Origin: Candolleomyces eurysporus | Taxonomy: Eukaryota; Basidiomycota; Agaricomycetes; Agaricales; Psathyrellaceae | Reading direction: 5' to 3' | Length of the DNA: 64,000 nt | Assembly: GCA_027579435.1 (NCBI GenBank) | Contig: JANBPK010000748.1 | Span: 62,001 to 126,000 of the forward strand | Shown here: piece after piece, positions 26,499 to 38,072 of the stretch | Position numbering within the stretch: position 1 is the first letter of the stretch | How the letters are laid out: every line of letters begins with the position of its first letter | The notes under the pieces: generated by a model | Database searches by the model: none | Told to the model about the DNA's origin: nothing | What the model saw: the letters and a program-made list of their open reading frames with translations, nothing else | Program-made: the position numbers and the translations under genes

Positions 26499-26659
26499 GC
26501 AATGAATTGCTATTGATGTAATACCAATAAACTAAATGAACGTCGATGTATAATCAAGTGTCTTTATCAACCGAATTACAGAGGTAGAAGACTAAACAAT
26601 GAAATCGCTCGCAGTTGCCCAACTGAGTCGATAGAAACGGGATAGCAATATAGAGTGTC

Positions 26660-27379
26660 TCAAGCGAAGTCATAAACAGGGTCTTTCTCGTAGACGTAGG
26701 AGATATCAAGGTTCCAGTGGCGACTATCCCAGTACATGCCGCGTAAACGGAGACGGTCCAAGGTCATGGAGGCAGGACCCAACCGAATTCCTGGTCCATT
26801 GAAATGCATGTGATTCTGTGGCACGAAAGATGTCAAATCTGGTTCACCTTCAAGTAGAATGATCAACGTACCGATTCATAGAACTCTCGGAAAATGCGAG
26901 AAAGCTGCCTTGCGAGGTCACCGGTCGTGGTGTCCAGAGAAATTTCTCGCTTGAACCTCAGGTGCAAGTATCCTGGCCACTAAGACAAAAAAAGAAAACC
27001 GTTGAGCTCTCTCTGAAAATAAGAAGTGGACTGGACCTACGGTGATGAGAACTACCGTCTTCGCCTTTGCTCTGAATTCAGGAGGAATCAAGGTGTGCGT
27101 AGGTGTATTCGGCATCTCGACTGCTTCGTCGGGGTACTCGCACGAGGTGAGGGCAACGCCCAGAGTCGCGTTGGCCGTCAAGTGATCACCCTTCGCGTGG
27201 AAGAATAAACCGAAGCAATGCTCGGGGCGCTGGCAGACAGCCTTGTCCTTCATACCGTGATGCCAGTGGTCCCTGGGGACGTTCCCCGAAGCGTGTAGGT
27301 CAACTGCGTTACGACGCGGAGGCCAAGCAACTAGCTTGGTGGGCTCAACATGGGAAGTATGGTGCTGGTTGAACTGCAT
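26660..27379 (-). CDS. Conserved-looking protein of unknown function
   Basis: Three exons (27379-27041, 26979-26872, 26815-26660) join to 200 residues. I do not recognise a domain. The N-terminal half contains HHTSHVEPTKLVAWPPRRNA and HCFGLFFHAKGDHLTANATL; the middle has VVLITV-WPGYLHLRFKREI; the end has NLDISYVYEKDPVYDF. The alternating hydrophobic strands suggest a beta-rich fold. No signal peptide or membrane helix. It lies tail to tail with the alpha-glucosidase (160 bp apart). Coding status is supported by clean splice sites, an upstream TATA candidate and amino-acid composition. Confidence 0.7.
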
Positions 27380-28258
27380 GGTGGCAAATGCTAGTGGGGT
27401 GAGAAGAGCTGTCGAAGATTGCAGAGGTTAGGTTTGTTGGGATGGTTTTCCTGTACCAACGGAGGATTTTATATACCCTGTACCAGCAGGCACTCACTGA
27501 CCGTTGGACCAGCTTGCGAAGCTGGTCACGAAAAGTGGCTACCAACCGCATCATTGTCCTTAGCCACACTGGAGGTGTTTGTCCCTCTTTCAGTAAACGA
27601 GTATCCAAGAATATCGAGACAATGACCTGTTGGCATTGGTAATGATGGCCCCTCGCACTGTTGCTTTGAAGTTTCAACGATCCACGCTTTGTTGACGTCA
27701 ACACTGGTATTGAGCTCCGGGTAGCAATATTAGGTAGACAAAGAAGCTCCCTGGTACGAATATCATTCAAGCCAGCGTACTTCATGTGTTTGGTCGTTTC
27801 AAGGTGCTTTGACCAACCGAGCCTACTGCTACTGAACTCGGGACCGCTCGTTGCCGCGGCGGGGTGATCCGGTCTGAGCTTAAATCATATCAGTCAGCGG
27901 CCGATTATGCTAAACACAGCGCAAACGATCAGAAATCGCGCCTCGGGTGATCTTGTGTTATTTCTAAAATCAGCCCAGGATATTCACATAATCGTGATCG
28001 AATTCGCGCTCCCGCTAATCCCTTGCGCTTTCCAGGGTTTTGCATGCCATTTGCTTATAATTTACATCCATAATTTTACCAAAACCCGCCCAGGGTCATT
28101 TCAACGGCGAGCTCGCCCTGGCATATACCAGCGAATATACCCATTTTCTGGGCAATTTACAGTGAGATGAGACGAAAACTAGGTTTGCGTATTGAGCTTG
28201 GGTTATACTACACATACAGCGGCATCAAACGAGCGGGACTTGCACTCTTTCTTCCACC
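27380..28258. other. Intergenic region between divergent genes
   Basis: About 0.88 kb without a supported gene. It contains the TATA candidate of the minus-strand gene at 27467-27475 and probably the promoter of the plus-strand ORF at 28259. The middle (27900-28150) is AT-richer than its surroundings. Confidence 0.55.
27467..27475 (-). promoter_or_regulatory. TATA box candidate
   Basis: Reads TATATAAAA on the minus strand, about 90 bp upstream of the start codon at 27379. Confidence 0.45.
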
Positions 28259-28751
28259 ATGAGCCACGACGTGCCTCCCCACCAAGCGATGCCTCCCGCC
28301 TTTCAAAGCAATGCCAGCATTCCATCTTCTGGTGCATTCGCAAATCATACACCCAGTTTCTATGGCGGTGCTCTTGGCGGCGCAACCCAATCAACACCAG
28401 CGATGAATCCATACACGACAGCCCCGACCCATCAGGGTTACTACCAGCCTATTCCCAGCTCGTACGCTCCTGCACCAGTGCAATTGCAACATATCAACAC
28501 AATGAACGACAATCACAGTATGGGATACGCACCGTATAATCGTCGGTCATTCTCATTCAATTAATACTACTTCCAAACTGAAATGATTTGCAGCACCTCC
28601 CGCCGCTGCTGCAAGCTATCAGCGGCCTCGATTCCCGGAAATGGGTCCTCCGCCAGCCACTAGTGACCGTGCCTCGAAGTTTCCACCGATTGATGGCGGG
28701 GAGAAGTCGGGTTCGGAGGACCTGGACTGCTCCTTGACAACGGCAGCATGA
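28259..28751 (+). CDS. Pro/Ser/Tyr-rich small protein
   Basis: Start in good context (CCACCATGAG). Exons 28259-28517 and 28594-28751 join in frame to 138 residues; without splicing, the first frame stops at 28564 after 101 residues. Composition is low-complexity: Pro, Ser, Ala, Gln and Tyr (PTHQGYYQPIPSSYAPAP, APPAAAASYQRPRFPEMGPP). No domain. It could be the N-terminal part of a longer gene whose continuation I cannot resolve around 28760-29000. It overlaps by about 130 bp, tail to tail, with the opposite-strand frame at 28619-29246; at most one of these models may be right in the overlap. Confidence 0.45.
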
Positions 28752-29246
28752 AGCTCTTCAATGCTGAGAGGCGGGGTTCGAGGGCGAGGGCGAAGTAAGC
28801 GACGAGGGCGTGTTACCGCAGAGGCAAACGGGACCGTGGATGATGGGCGCCGTGGGCTTGCAGACCTTGACCGTGGCCGAACGAGACCTGCTGCCGACCT
28901 GGGATACCTCGACGGCGAGCTGTGTGATGGCCGGATGATGGAGGGCGGAGGTAGAGTTGAAGATTGAAGGGTGGGAGGTGGGGTTTCATCCNAAAAAATG
29001 GGAAGCGCTGAGGTCGCCGAAGTGGTAAAGCGACCGCAAGGGCATGTACAGCTGTCCCAGGAAGGACTCCACCACCGGCCTTGGCGTTGCTGGGGAAAAG
29101 GACAACGAGTGGTATTGTACAGTGGCCAGATCAGAGCCCTCGTTGTCCATGTCTACACTTTCGAGGCGTTCTATCGCTGGTGGGGGCCCTAGCTCGACTT
29201 CGGTGTCTTCGGAAGTCGGGCACCATTGCTCAGATGCTCGGGCCAT
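28619..29246 (-). CDS. Hypothetical Pro/Ser/Arg-rich protein, frame split by the N at 28992
   Basis: On the minus strand a frame from the ATG at 29246 (MARASEQWCPTSEDTEVELG) stops just after the N at 28992. If the N is treated as a surplus base, as in five other genes here, the frame continues (SHFLDETPPPTLQSS) to a stop at 28619, giving 208 residues. The first half has mixed composition (VVESFLGQLYMPLRSLYHFG); the second is Pro/Ser/Arg-rich (RPRSRSASPRRPSS). The frame is also open upstream of 29246, so the true start may lie further 5' and be spliced. No known domain. A non-coding explanation remains possible. Confidence 0.4.
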
Positions 29247-29553
29247 ACCAAAGGGCAGCGATACAGCGGCGGGTGAATTGAGGTGGTCGCAGTTTTGGAT
29301 AAAGAACTCGAGGCATAGCGCGCGCGGTCACGTCGAAGCTGGCTAAGTCAGGAGAATAGAGATGAAGGGAGATTCTGAGAGGATCACGGCGACGGTTGAA
29401 TCCACGCTTCACCGTTCAGTGCAAATTTCAGGTCGGGCAAATTCCGTGCAGATTACGTGGGAATCCCAGCATCAGCCCGGAATTTCCCCCAGCCTCATCC
29501 TGGCGTTTCACGCTGTGAAAGGCCGAATTTCGGTTTCCCTTCTCGACGTCGAC

Positions 29554-30787
29554 ATGCGCAGCGACGAGACATCCTCGAGACATGGTGAGCTCGCTGTTAA
29601 CCTTATGTATCGTATATTGGGCTCAATGATGTTGATATATTGGTCTTCGCGCTCTTGAATATTATCCACGACCTGTAACGATTACCAGCCCGAGGCGGCA
29701 GTCGGGAGAGGCGATACGAGGACGACGACAAGAAGTCGAGAGATTATGAACGACGGGATGGGAAAGAGCAGTTTGAGGACTACTCACGAAGCAAAACCAG
29801 TCGCTGGGACGACCGAGGTAGTCGGTCGTCCAAACGTTACGAAGCTGAGGGCTCCCTCAGGTCGCAGAAGAGGCTTCGTGCGTGGTCACCCAGCGACGAC
29901 GAACGGAGAGAAAGTTTGTCACGAAAGCTTGTACGTTCGTTCATCTCAAAATATCGGAGTCTTTGCTTATATTTGAAGACGGGTGTTCGACGTGCACCAC
30001 ACTTCAAATAAACTGGGACCAGGACGACAAGCATGGCAGTCACAGACCTCATCGACGTGATTCTGAACGTGTTGACGATCATAGCTCCTCTCGCTACACA
30101 GGAGAAGGCCGACGCGGTGGAGATTATCATCGAAACGGGCATCGCGACAGTCGTCCTCGTGACCCCTCTGACACTCCAGAAGACGGAAGCTCCCGTGGAG
30201 AGCGTGGTCGTGGACTCGATGAGAACCACTCTCGAAAGTCTCACCATGGACGTAATCAGGACGATAGTCGTGCTCGCCGCTCGTCTGAGCCCTCTTCAAG
30301 ACGTGGTCATGAAAGCCATGTAGATCATCCCAGCACTCGGGCAAGCCGGCCAGAACAAACGGAATCTAGAGGTCGATCTGCGACTCGTAACCCCTCAGAG
30401 TCTCGCTCGCAGAGCTCTTCCTCTTCGTCGAGTTCCTCAGATGAAGACCGAAATCGGTCTTCCAAACGACGTCGCCGCGACGACTCGTCTCGTTCGCGCA
30501 GTCCTTCCCGAAGTAGCCGTCGTCACCGACACCGACACCGGTCCCCTTCTCGAGATAGGGACCGCAAGAAGAGACGCCACAAGGAGAAGAAGAAAGACAA
30601 GAGCAAGGACGAGCGCAGGAGCGTGCTTACAGGCAAAAAGGTCTAGCTCTCTCTCTCTCCAGCGCCTATTTTCACTCATGATTCCTTCTCACAGATTAAG
30701 CTCAAAGTGAAGAAAGATCGCCACGACCACGAGCGGGACGCCAACCGGGAAGATTTACTCAACTTCCTCAATTCTACGTTCGAGTGA
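29554..30787 (+). CDS. RS-domain (Arg/Ser-rich) nuclear protein
   Basis: Exons 29554-29584, 29689-29930, 30023-30640 and 30695-30787 give 327 residues with all phases consistent. The body is dominated by Arg/Ser/Asp/His dipeptides (RGGSRERRYEDDDKKSRDY, SRSRSPSRSSRRHRHRHRS) and a Lys-rich block (RKKRRHKEKKKDKSKDERR), typical of splicing-associated or nuclear-speckle proteins. The C-terminus is not low-complexity: KLKVKKDRHDHERDANREDL followed by LNFLNSTFE, probably a conserved short motif. No RRM is present in the window, so it is not a classical SR protein. The start is uncertain: an in-frame ATG at 29362 would add 64 residues of unremarkable sequence; I prefer 29554. Confidence 0.72.
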
Positions 30788-30901
30788 GGGGGCGTCCATA
30801 TCCCCCAAGAGCATCACGGGTTGGGATTAATAGATCTTTGGACAGATCGTTACTTCGTGTTGCTACAGTTCCTACTTTTCCTATGCGTCTATGTACATAC
30901 A

Positions 30902-33380
30902 CTACAAGCCATAATCTTCAATCAAATCCCTAACTCCTTCCATCGTCTTTGCGGCACGAGGCTCAAATATAACCTTGAAAGGGAGTGGATGTGTGTTTGC
31001 AGATTCGGTGAATGCGAGTGGGTCGATAGGTGCGTTAGAGTCAGCTTTGATATTGAATGCCCACTGGGTCAGGGCGGTGTTAATGAACACAGATCTGGAT
31101 AAACAGGTGGTCAGCTGGGTCCACAACTACAGCGTTCTCGGGTACTCACGCGGTAGCCATATGTTGACCTGGGCAAACTCTATTGGACAATCCCGATGTG
31201 ACAAGCAAAGAGTCAGCCAATCAATGGGATGCAAAAGGAAAAAAGATATTGAATGGAGGGGGAACGCACCGACGTCCAAATCCGAAGGGATACGATTTAA
31301 GATCGTCTTTAAGCTTTCCATCCGAATTCAACCATCGTTGAGGATTGAATCGTTCAGGATCCGGGAAGTATTCCGGATCTCGTCCAACAGCCCTGAAATT
31401 AGCGGGGAGAAAAGCATTAGGAACACCGNTTTTTTTTTCTTGGTTGGCTTCAAAGAAGACGCACCAGATGTTCCCCATGACAGTGGTGCCTTTGGGGATA
31501 ACATAGTCCTTCTAATCGACGAAGAAACAAAAATAAGGGTTAGCACCCTTCAGGGTGTTCAGGGAGACGTCAAACGAACCCAAACAATATCTCTTGTCGC
31601 TTTGTGGGCGAAACCTGTCATGGACACATACAACGGTCAGATATTCTTGTCGTGTCAAACAAAAGGGTGAGGATCTTGAGCTGACCTCCGGCGCTAACAG
31701 GTCTCCACCTAAACGTTTCCAATACAAACGCCATAGTTTGGGGTAGGTCGTTTTGATCTGCGAATGTTGGGGCTGTATATTCCAAAGAGAGGGATCAAGA
31801 GGTCAGAAACCGACGACGACGGGGTTCCATGCTGCCCCAATAAGAGTGGGACTGCTGAACGCAGCATACTCACCTCGTTCATTTCCAATAACCTGATCTA
31901 ACTCTGCTTGCACCCTTCTCTGCGTGTCTGGGTAACACGCAGCAGCCATGATGCTAATGCTGATCGCAGACGCGGTTGTATCTGAGCCAGCACCGAACAT
32001 ACTCCCAGCGAGGTAGGCGGTTTCGTCGTCTGATAATTCTAGTTCGGCTTGTCGTTCGATGAGGTACTTGCCGAATGATTGAGGGACTTCTTCACCGCGT
32101 TCCTGAATAACAGCTTTTGATCAGCCATTTCTGTTATTCGGAGGAACATGTGTTGGTGGACGTACCATCGCCTTCTTTACCTCGGCCAGCTGTCCTTTGA
32201 ATAGCGCCAGTTCCTCTGCATGGCCGTCTTGTAGCTCTTTCAGGTAGCCTGGGATGTATCTGTTTCAGGAAAATTATTAGCACAGAGGGGGTGACTGTTC
32301 CAAGGTGATCTCACCTCAAGAATGGATATACATCTACACGCCACAGACCAGGACGAAGAGCATGACCAAGGCGGGTCAGGCACCGATTAACAGCGTCGAT
32401 GTTGGGGTCGTCGCGCCCTTTCGGGTCCTTTCCATATGCAAGTGACATCACGACGGAAGCTGAATACCTGTCATGGGAACGCGAAAGTGAATAGACAAGA
32501 TGGCTATATCTTTCAAGATACATACCGCTTTGCATGGGTTTGGTGACCCGCAGGATCTTCTACTAAATCGAACATATGTTGTCTGGCATGTTTCATTAGA
32601 ACTGGGCTGTAAGTGCTTATGACCTTGGGCTGGAGGTGAGCATGTAAAGCCCTAGAGAGATGTGATTAGTTGTGTAATGAAGGTATATTGCCCGAACACG
32701 TCAAGTCAGCTGACGACGTTGCCGCATAAATGATTACTCCAAGCAGAAAAGAATGGGTGCATTTCGATTGGCAGAGGTACACACTACGCACTACGGCAAC
32801 AGCCAGGCCGTCGGGGCAGGGGCGCGACGGGAGCGGGGTGGCGAATAGAGGCGTGATCGAGCGAAGCAACGTCAAAAGACTTACCTGCGTTGTTTCTTGA
32901 AGCGTTCCCCAGCAGGTGTCAGTAAAACCCGCATTCCTCCAGATAGTGTTTCTCCAGCAGAGATGGAGACAGGGCGGTCGACGAGTGCAGCTCCTTCCTT
33001 CTCCATGATGTCAATGGCGGCTTGCAAACGACCGATGATGACCATTCTTGTGAATCCTTGACGAAGTGTGAACACCGGACCCCATTCCTTCGTCCAGTCT
33101 TCAAATACGCGATAGGCACTAGAACGGTCGGTTCGGTACTGCGTTTAGTGACGAGGGCGACAAGGACGATGATGAGGGACGTCACCCACAATGCTTTTGG
33201 AAGCGAATTTCCAACTAGCCAGTTACCGGGTGGTCCAGGTGGAAGTGGAAGACCTTTCCCCCGCTTCAAACGTTGGTGGATCATGGCGGTGACCGCGCAG
33301 CAGAGCGCTAAGACGACGACGTTCCGTGGTTCATTGAAGAACGACAGTAGAGCTTCTGGTAGCAATGTGGAGAGCGACAT
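30902..33380 (-). CDS. Microsomal cytochrome P450
   Basis: Multi-exon gene. The start is the ATG at 33380, giving a hydrophobic N-terminal anchor (LSFFNEPRNVVVLALCCAVT) and the Pro hinge LPLPPGPPGNWLVGNSLPK. The I-helix reads MFGAGSDTTASAISI (oxygen-activation AGxDTT), the K-helix ETFRWRP (ExxR), then the meander AVGRDPEYFPDPERFNPQRW, and the heme loop PFGFGRR-VCPGQHMA with the axial Cys. Introns split just before VCPGQ, and again after HMAT. It resembles agaricomycete P450s annotated as O-methylsterigmatocystin-oxidoreductase-like; the substrate is unknown. No biosynthetic partner enzymes are adjacent, so there is no evidence for a secondary-metabolite cluster. The N at 31429 lies in an intron. 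Confidence 0.94.
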
Positions 33381-34135
33381 GGCGGGGGAAGACACACGCT
33401 CCGGGAACTTTCACCTTCCAGGTATTATACCAGACACCGAAGATCCGGTCACGAGAACCCGGGAGAGTGGGGTCCGTTGAGGAGCAAGATATTTAGGAGA
33501 TAAGATTGTAACATCTGAGACAGCCGTTTCGGAGCAGAGCCTCCCCCATGTGTAATGATCCAAGTTTACGGATATCAGGGGCATCCGACTTCTTCTACCC
33601 CGCTGGCACTGGGCAGAAGGATGCTTCTAATTCCTGTGAAGAGGATTGGATGATGCAATGATGAAATTCGGGGTGGTTGTGCTAGAACCCACGACATACC
33701 TTCTTTCATTTTGTCTGGAATACCTTTTTTGAGGGCACACAAGCCTCCTCGAATGCATTATTGGTCCATGTTCGTGGGCATGGAGCGATGTAACGGACGA
33801 AGCTCCATGTCACCGCGCCGCGATCAGAGCGGTTGAAGGTCCGGTTAGGATCAAAGCGACGTGCCAGAGGCGGCCCGGTGGGCTTGGCTGTCCTTGCGCG
33901 TCGGCCTCGCAAGCCTTTGCAGAGCTTGCACTGAAGCGAGATCGTTATAGACTTTGTCGAGACAGGGAGAATGGAATAGCCACATGGCTTATCGTTGCAT
34001 TTTAATCCAATCAGGATAACAATAGAGCTCCGATAGATAAAAACACTGCATTTCGCAACTCAAGGGAGTGGATAACAACTACGGCATGCAAGACAATTAC
34101 AGAACGAGACCGTATATACTTCCTCTCTTTGTCAG
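33381..34135. other. Intergenic region between P450 and F-box gene
   Basis: About 0.75 kb. It holds the P450 promoter on the right side of 33381. A 68-codon minus-strand frame at 33706-33912 has no supporting features. Nothing else seen. Confidence 0.55.
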
Positions 34136-35399
34136 TCAGTGACCATTTTTAAAACCTCGATTCCAGTGAAATTCACCACATTGAATCTCGCGAACAGAGG
34201 GCCACCAAATCAAACCAGAGCTCCGACACTCCGTCGTAATGTATCCTTCCAGGTCTTTCGTAGCATTGAGAATCAACTTCTCGGCGTTAGGAAAAACTCT
34301 TTGAAGCCTTGAGGCGTCCTGTCGCGCCATTTCGCAGCGAGGGCAAATGTTGTCAAGGATGAGGGTTTTGACGTAAGGGAAGGAGGCGTCGCTCTCACTT
34401 AAAAAATTGCTGAAAACGACCCACCCGACCTGGGACATGTTCCCCATCTTGAAGGTCTTAAGCGTACTCGAGAAGTTGCCATTAAGAAGTATATCCAAGT
34501 AGAAAGTGGCGGCGTCCTCGTTTCCCCAGGGGTAGAGATTCCGAGGTATCAGCAAGCTCAGTTCGAGATACTTGATTTGTCTCAACAGGGGCTCAGAATC
34601 GGGCCGTGGGGTCTGACCGTCCAATTCGACGTCGCGAAAGGTGAGTTTTCGGACATTCTGGCATTTAAAGATAGCCTCAAGGCAGTCACGGCCCGTGGTG
34701 TTCCTCAATACGAGTTCTTCGACATTCCGGGGAATTTGAGGGTTGTGTGAGAGAAGATCAAGGCCATTGGACCGAATGAGTCGAATGTTGGAGAAATCGA
34801 AAGTATTCGTCCTGCCCAGGAGTATCCTATTTTTTCCTTGATGGCGTGGTGAGAGAGCTAGCACGGTCGGACAACCGTTCCAAATGAGTTCAATCCCTCT
34901 CAAAGGGAACGAACTTTGAGGGTTGGTGGCAAGGAGAACATCGATACAGAACTGAATCTCCTCTCGCGTTCCTCTCAGTCGCAGAGAGCGACAGCGAGGG
35001 AAAATTTGTGTTGAAAGGATCTTCTTCCAAACTGGGAGAATGGAGGTGATAGAGGCAGACGTGGCCTGGCAGTCGACGTCAAGATGCAGATGGTCGCTAT
35101 GTCGATTGACTAACAGGTCTAGGATCATTTGAACAGTCGCTTCCTGAGAACATATCGCAGAGTCCAGATAGATGCCGTTCCAGAGGTGAGACATCTTCAG
35201 GCAGCGGTCTCGCCATGTGAAGCAGACATGAGAGAGGGTCACAGCCGCATTGCTTCGATTTTTCAGNAGAAGGAAGGGAGAACTCTCCTTCCCTTTGATC
35301 AGGACCGAGGACGGCTAGATATAGAGGCTCAGGCGTAGAAAAGCGCACGATCTCGTCGATGAGCTCCGCAGGGACATTGTCGAATGGACTAAAATGCAT
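34136..35399 (-). CDS. F-box/LRR-like protein, family with GEFxLPxL motif (copy 2); frame split by the N at 35267
   Basis: Single-exon gene. Removing the N at 35267 yields 1263 nt, exactly 421 codons, from the ATG at 35399 (MHFSPFDNVPAELIDEIVRF) to the stop at 34136. The F-box-like start (VPAELIDEIVRF) is followed by the family insert QREGEFSLPSL, then VCFTWRDRCLKMSHLWNGIY and LRR-like segments (ELVLRNTTGRD, VRKLTFRDVEL, IKYLELSLLIP, LKTFKMGNMSQVGWVVFSNF). The C-terminus SVREIQCGEFHWNRG matches the paralogues' ending (SVREVRCDDRFLWRR in copy 3). It should be an SCF substrate receptor; target unknown. A TATAAAA candidate lies about 60 bp upstream. Confidence 0.85.
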
Positions 35400-36086
35400 A
35401 GCAGGTCGGGGAGAAATTAGCAGGAATCAGTTGAAGCAATCAGAAACGGCGTGGCGATTTTATAGGCAATCCGCTTGGCTTTGACTGGATAATGAATGGG
35501 GAGACGATAAGACAGACATTGGCCTTCCAAGCACATCCCAACTTATCAGCCTTGGACCAGCCTCCAAGCATAATGAATAAGTGGCCAAAGCGCGGAATAA
35601 AGCATGTTGTCACTGACCGAAGAACAACAGCTCACCGATTGCAGACAGTGGTGAAAGGGTGAAAGNAAAAAAAGGACCTGCACTGCCTCCTACAGCCGGC
35701 GGATCCGTGTGACTGCGGCTCAGCGTTGGTCATTGCACTGGTCAAGCGCCGATACCGGGCGCTTGCCACACTCGAGTCACACCCCCTTTATCTTTATGCA
35801 GCACAGTGGTACAGTCGAGGGCCCGAAACGGTCATAAATGCATCTCACAACGGGTCCACTGTAGTTGTTGATTCGAGGATAGCAATGGCGCACAGGATGA
35901 CGTACTGCTAACCACTGAGGTCCCGAGCCCGAGACTAAGCGCCACATTGTACTTGGCCACAGCGCGCAGCTACAGTGGGCTGTCTTTGTGCTGAGCATCG
36001 TGAGTCAATCCCGACTACTATATAACCGCAGGTGTAAGGCTCTACCTGTCCCAAACCTGCCCCTCTGCGCGTCGTTGCTAGAACAA
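35400..36086. other. Intergenic region between divergent F-box and pseudokinase genes
   Basis: About 0.69 kb with two TATA candidates, one per gene: 35458-35464 (TATAAAA on minus) and 36020-36026 (TATATAA on plus). It contains the N at 35666. No gene supported. Confidence 0.6.
36020..36026 (+). promoter_or_regulatory. TATA box candidate
   Basis: TATATAA, 61 bp upstream of the pseudokinase start codon at 36087. Confidence 0.45.
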
Positions 36087-37457
36087 TGAAGATTCACAAA
36101 GTTGAACCCAAGCTCTTGGTGACACGTATGAACCCCTTGGCGAGCTCTCTTTCTTGCGTTCAAAGCATTGCAGCTGTTAACAATCTCTATTCCGATCTTT
36201 AGCCAGACGATGTCTTCCCGATCTGTTCCCGACATATGCTCGACAAGCCAGTCGAGCCGGTGACTCACGATCCGTTTCTCAACGTCTTCTCCAACGGCAC
36301 TCGTACAACGCTCTTATTCGGCCAGACGCGTCGAAGAGGAACAGTTCTGGTGAAGATTTGGCGTGTCTCCAGCGGAAGCCTGACCACTTCGAGGAGATTG
36401 CAGTTCTTAAATGTAAGCACCCCAGACCGTCACTCGATCACCTTGGTCAGATTTCCGGCTAACGAGTGTTTCTCTCGTTGCGAATGTTTAGGATCTGTCT
36501 AGAGCACTCGATGTCTGGAAGAAAGCGTCGGCATCTCACTCAGGAATTGCCGGCTTCGTTGGCCTGACAGCGGGGTTCTCACCTGACCTACCAGCCCTCG
36601 TTGTACCAAAATACTCGAATGGCAACGCTTCACAGTACCTCCAAAAGCATAAGAATATTGACGTCTATCCAATTGTTCGTATTCGTTGCTGTCCATGGCC
36701 TAGTATGCACTAATCGATAGTTGATGTGCCATTCCAGGTCTACGACTTTGCTGACGCTGTGAGATTTCTCCACAGTCAGTCACCCCCTATTACTCATGGA
36801 ATGCTGTGTGGGGCAAGTCAAAGCATCACTTCCCAAATTCTCTATGCTCATCTTAACGCTCTATGCCAACAGAACAATATCCTCATTTCCGAAACTGGAA
36901 GACCACTCCTCACCGACATCGGGATGCCCTCGCTCCTTGGGGTTTCTGAGTCTCCACCGGAGGACCTTCAACGAGCTCGTTGGACAGCACCAGAACTTAT
37001 AGATCCACATATCGCCGAAGCTGACCTGGGATCACAGCATCTCCATTCCCCACGTATGTCATCTGATGTTTACAGCTTTGGGATGACAATGCTCGAGGTA
37101 AGTAATACTAGTTCTGGCATTGCAAACTTGGTTCAGACTGCGCTTCTGCTTCCAATCCAAGTATCCCGAAAGCTGACTACTCGTTCCGTGTATTATTAAA
37201 CTTTACAGCTTCTCACTCGAAGAGTTCCTTTCTCTCACATTCGACATCCTGTCCAAGTTATACTTGCCATATCGAAGGGAAAACGCCCGTCTCGTGAGAC
37301 ATGTTCTGAGATCGAGTATGAGGAGATTTGGCGTATCGTGGAGAGGTGTTGGGAGCAGTATCCTTCTAAGCGTCCAACGATGGATTGGGTGAGCGTTCAG
37401 CTGTCTGAATTCGCTCGAAGGCACTGCAAAATTGAGGGTGTTGGATACTCGTCTTGA
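36087..37457 (+). CDS. Protein-kinase-like protein, predicted pseudokinase
   Basis: Six exons (36087-36119, 36203-36412, 36492-36674, 36738-36812, 36873-37097, 37209-37457), 324 residues. The kinase fold is recognisable: a VLVKIWR strand (VAIK lysine kept), YDFADAVRFLHS helix, NNILISETGRPLLTDIG, RWTAPELIDP, SDVYSFGMTMLELLTRRVPF, and WRIVERCWEQYPSKRPTM. In the catalytic loop, HGDLK is replaced by HGMLCG, so the proton-acceptor Asp is Met; DFG reads DIG; the glycine-rich loop is not evident. Phosphotransfer is therefore unlikely and a scaffold or regulatory role is inferred. It resembles the expanded tyrosine-kinase-like families of mushrooms. The intron at 36813-36872 has a GC donor (GCAAGT) and AG acceptor; only this choice keeps the frame. 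Confidence 0.85.
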
Positions 37458-38072
37458 ATCAGGGACCTAGATCATGAATGCACGTATACTATATTATTCC
37501 GTATTTAAAATCAATATATTTGAATGAAATCTGTTCGAGCTATTGTTGGTTGTAAAGCTGTTAAGACCCGTCTTCGATCGGATTGACAGAGCCCGAGTGA
37601 CACGCGACGGCAGTTGCCGGAGACCTTCAAGTTCGACTCCAAGGGCTCCTTGCATTCTCTCCACCACCTTTTAACTGCGAGCTGCGCTTCACTGCGCTCA
37701 TGCACCGACAGCGAGAGACTCGAAATTATGCTTAAGGGACACAATTTAACCACTTAGTATTCCGGTCTCCCTTGCAACTCAAATTTGAAATGGATGCTCT
37801 GATGTCATGTTTTTGACGATGTCGGTGTACCTGTTGGGTCTGATGCAACCGTCAGTTTGGTAAGTATCCAGGGATTTCGCATCTTTTAGAGTCAATTGAG
37901 ATTTCCCTTTCAGAGAAAGATAAAGGGGCTCTTGACGATTGCAGAGTCACCCTTACCAAATAGACGTGCACAGCAGTGAGTCTGTGTAGAGCTCGGAACC
38001 GATAACGACATACCAGCTTAAAAGCGCGTCCACGGTCGACGTGTTCTCAACACACGCAGATTCTATTCCACC
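37458..38072. other. Intergenic region
   Basis: About 0.6 kb between two plus-strand genes, holding the pseudokinase 3' end and the AAA ATPase promoter. No gene supported. Confidence 0.6.

Noticed and set aside
28761..28967. Plus-strand Arg/Gly-rich frame (RGRGRSKRRGR) that could be an RGG protein
   Set aside because: Lies opposite the minus-strand frame 28619-29246, has no splice link to the RS gene, and its composition is explained as a shadow of that frame.
30902..33380. P450 as part of a secondary-metabolite cluster
   Set aside because: No synthase, transporter or cluster regulator adjacent; neighbours are housekeeping or F-box genes.
33706..33912. 68-codon minus-strand open frame, Arg/Pro-rich
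   Set aside because: No domain, no joining exons, lies in the P450/F-box spacer.
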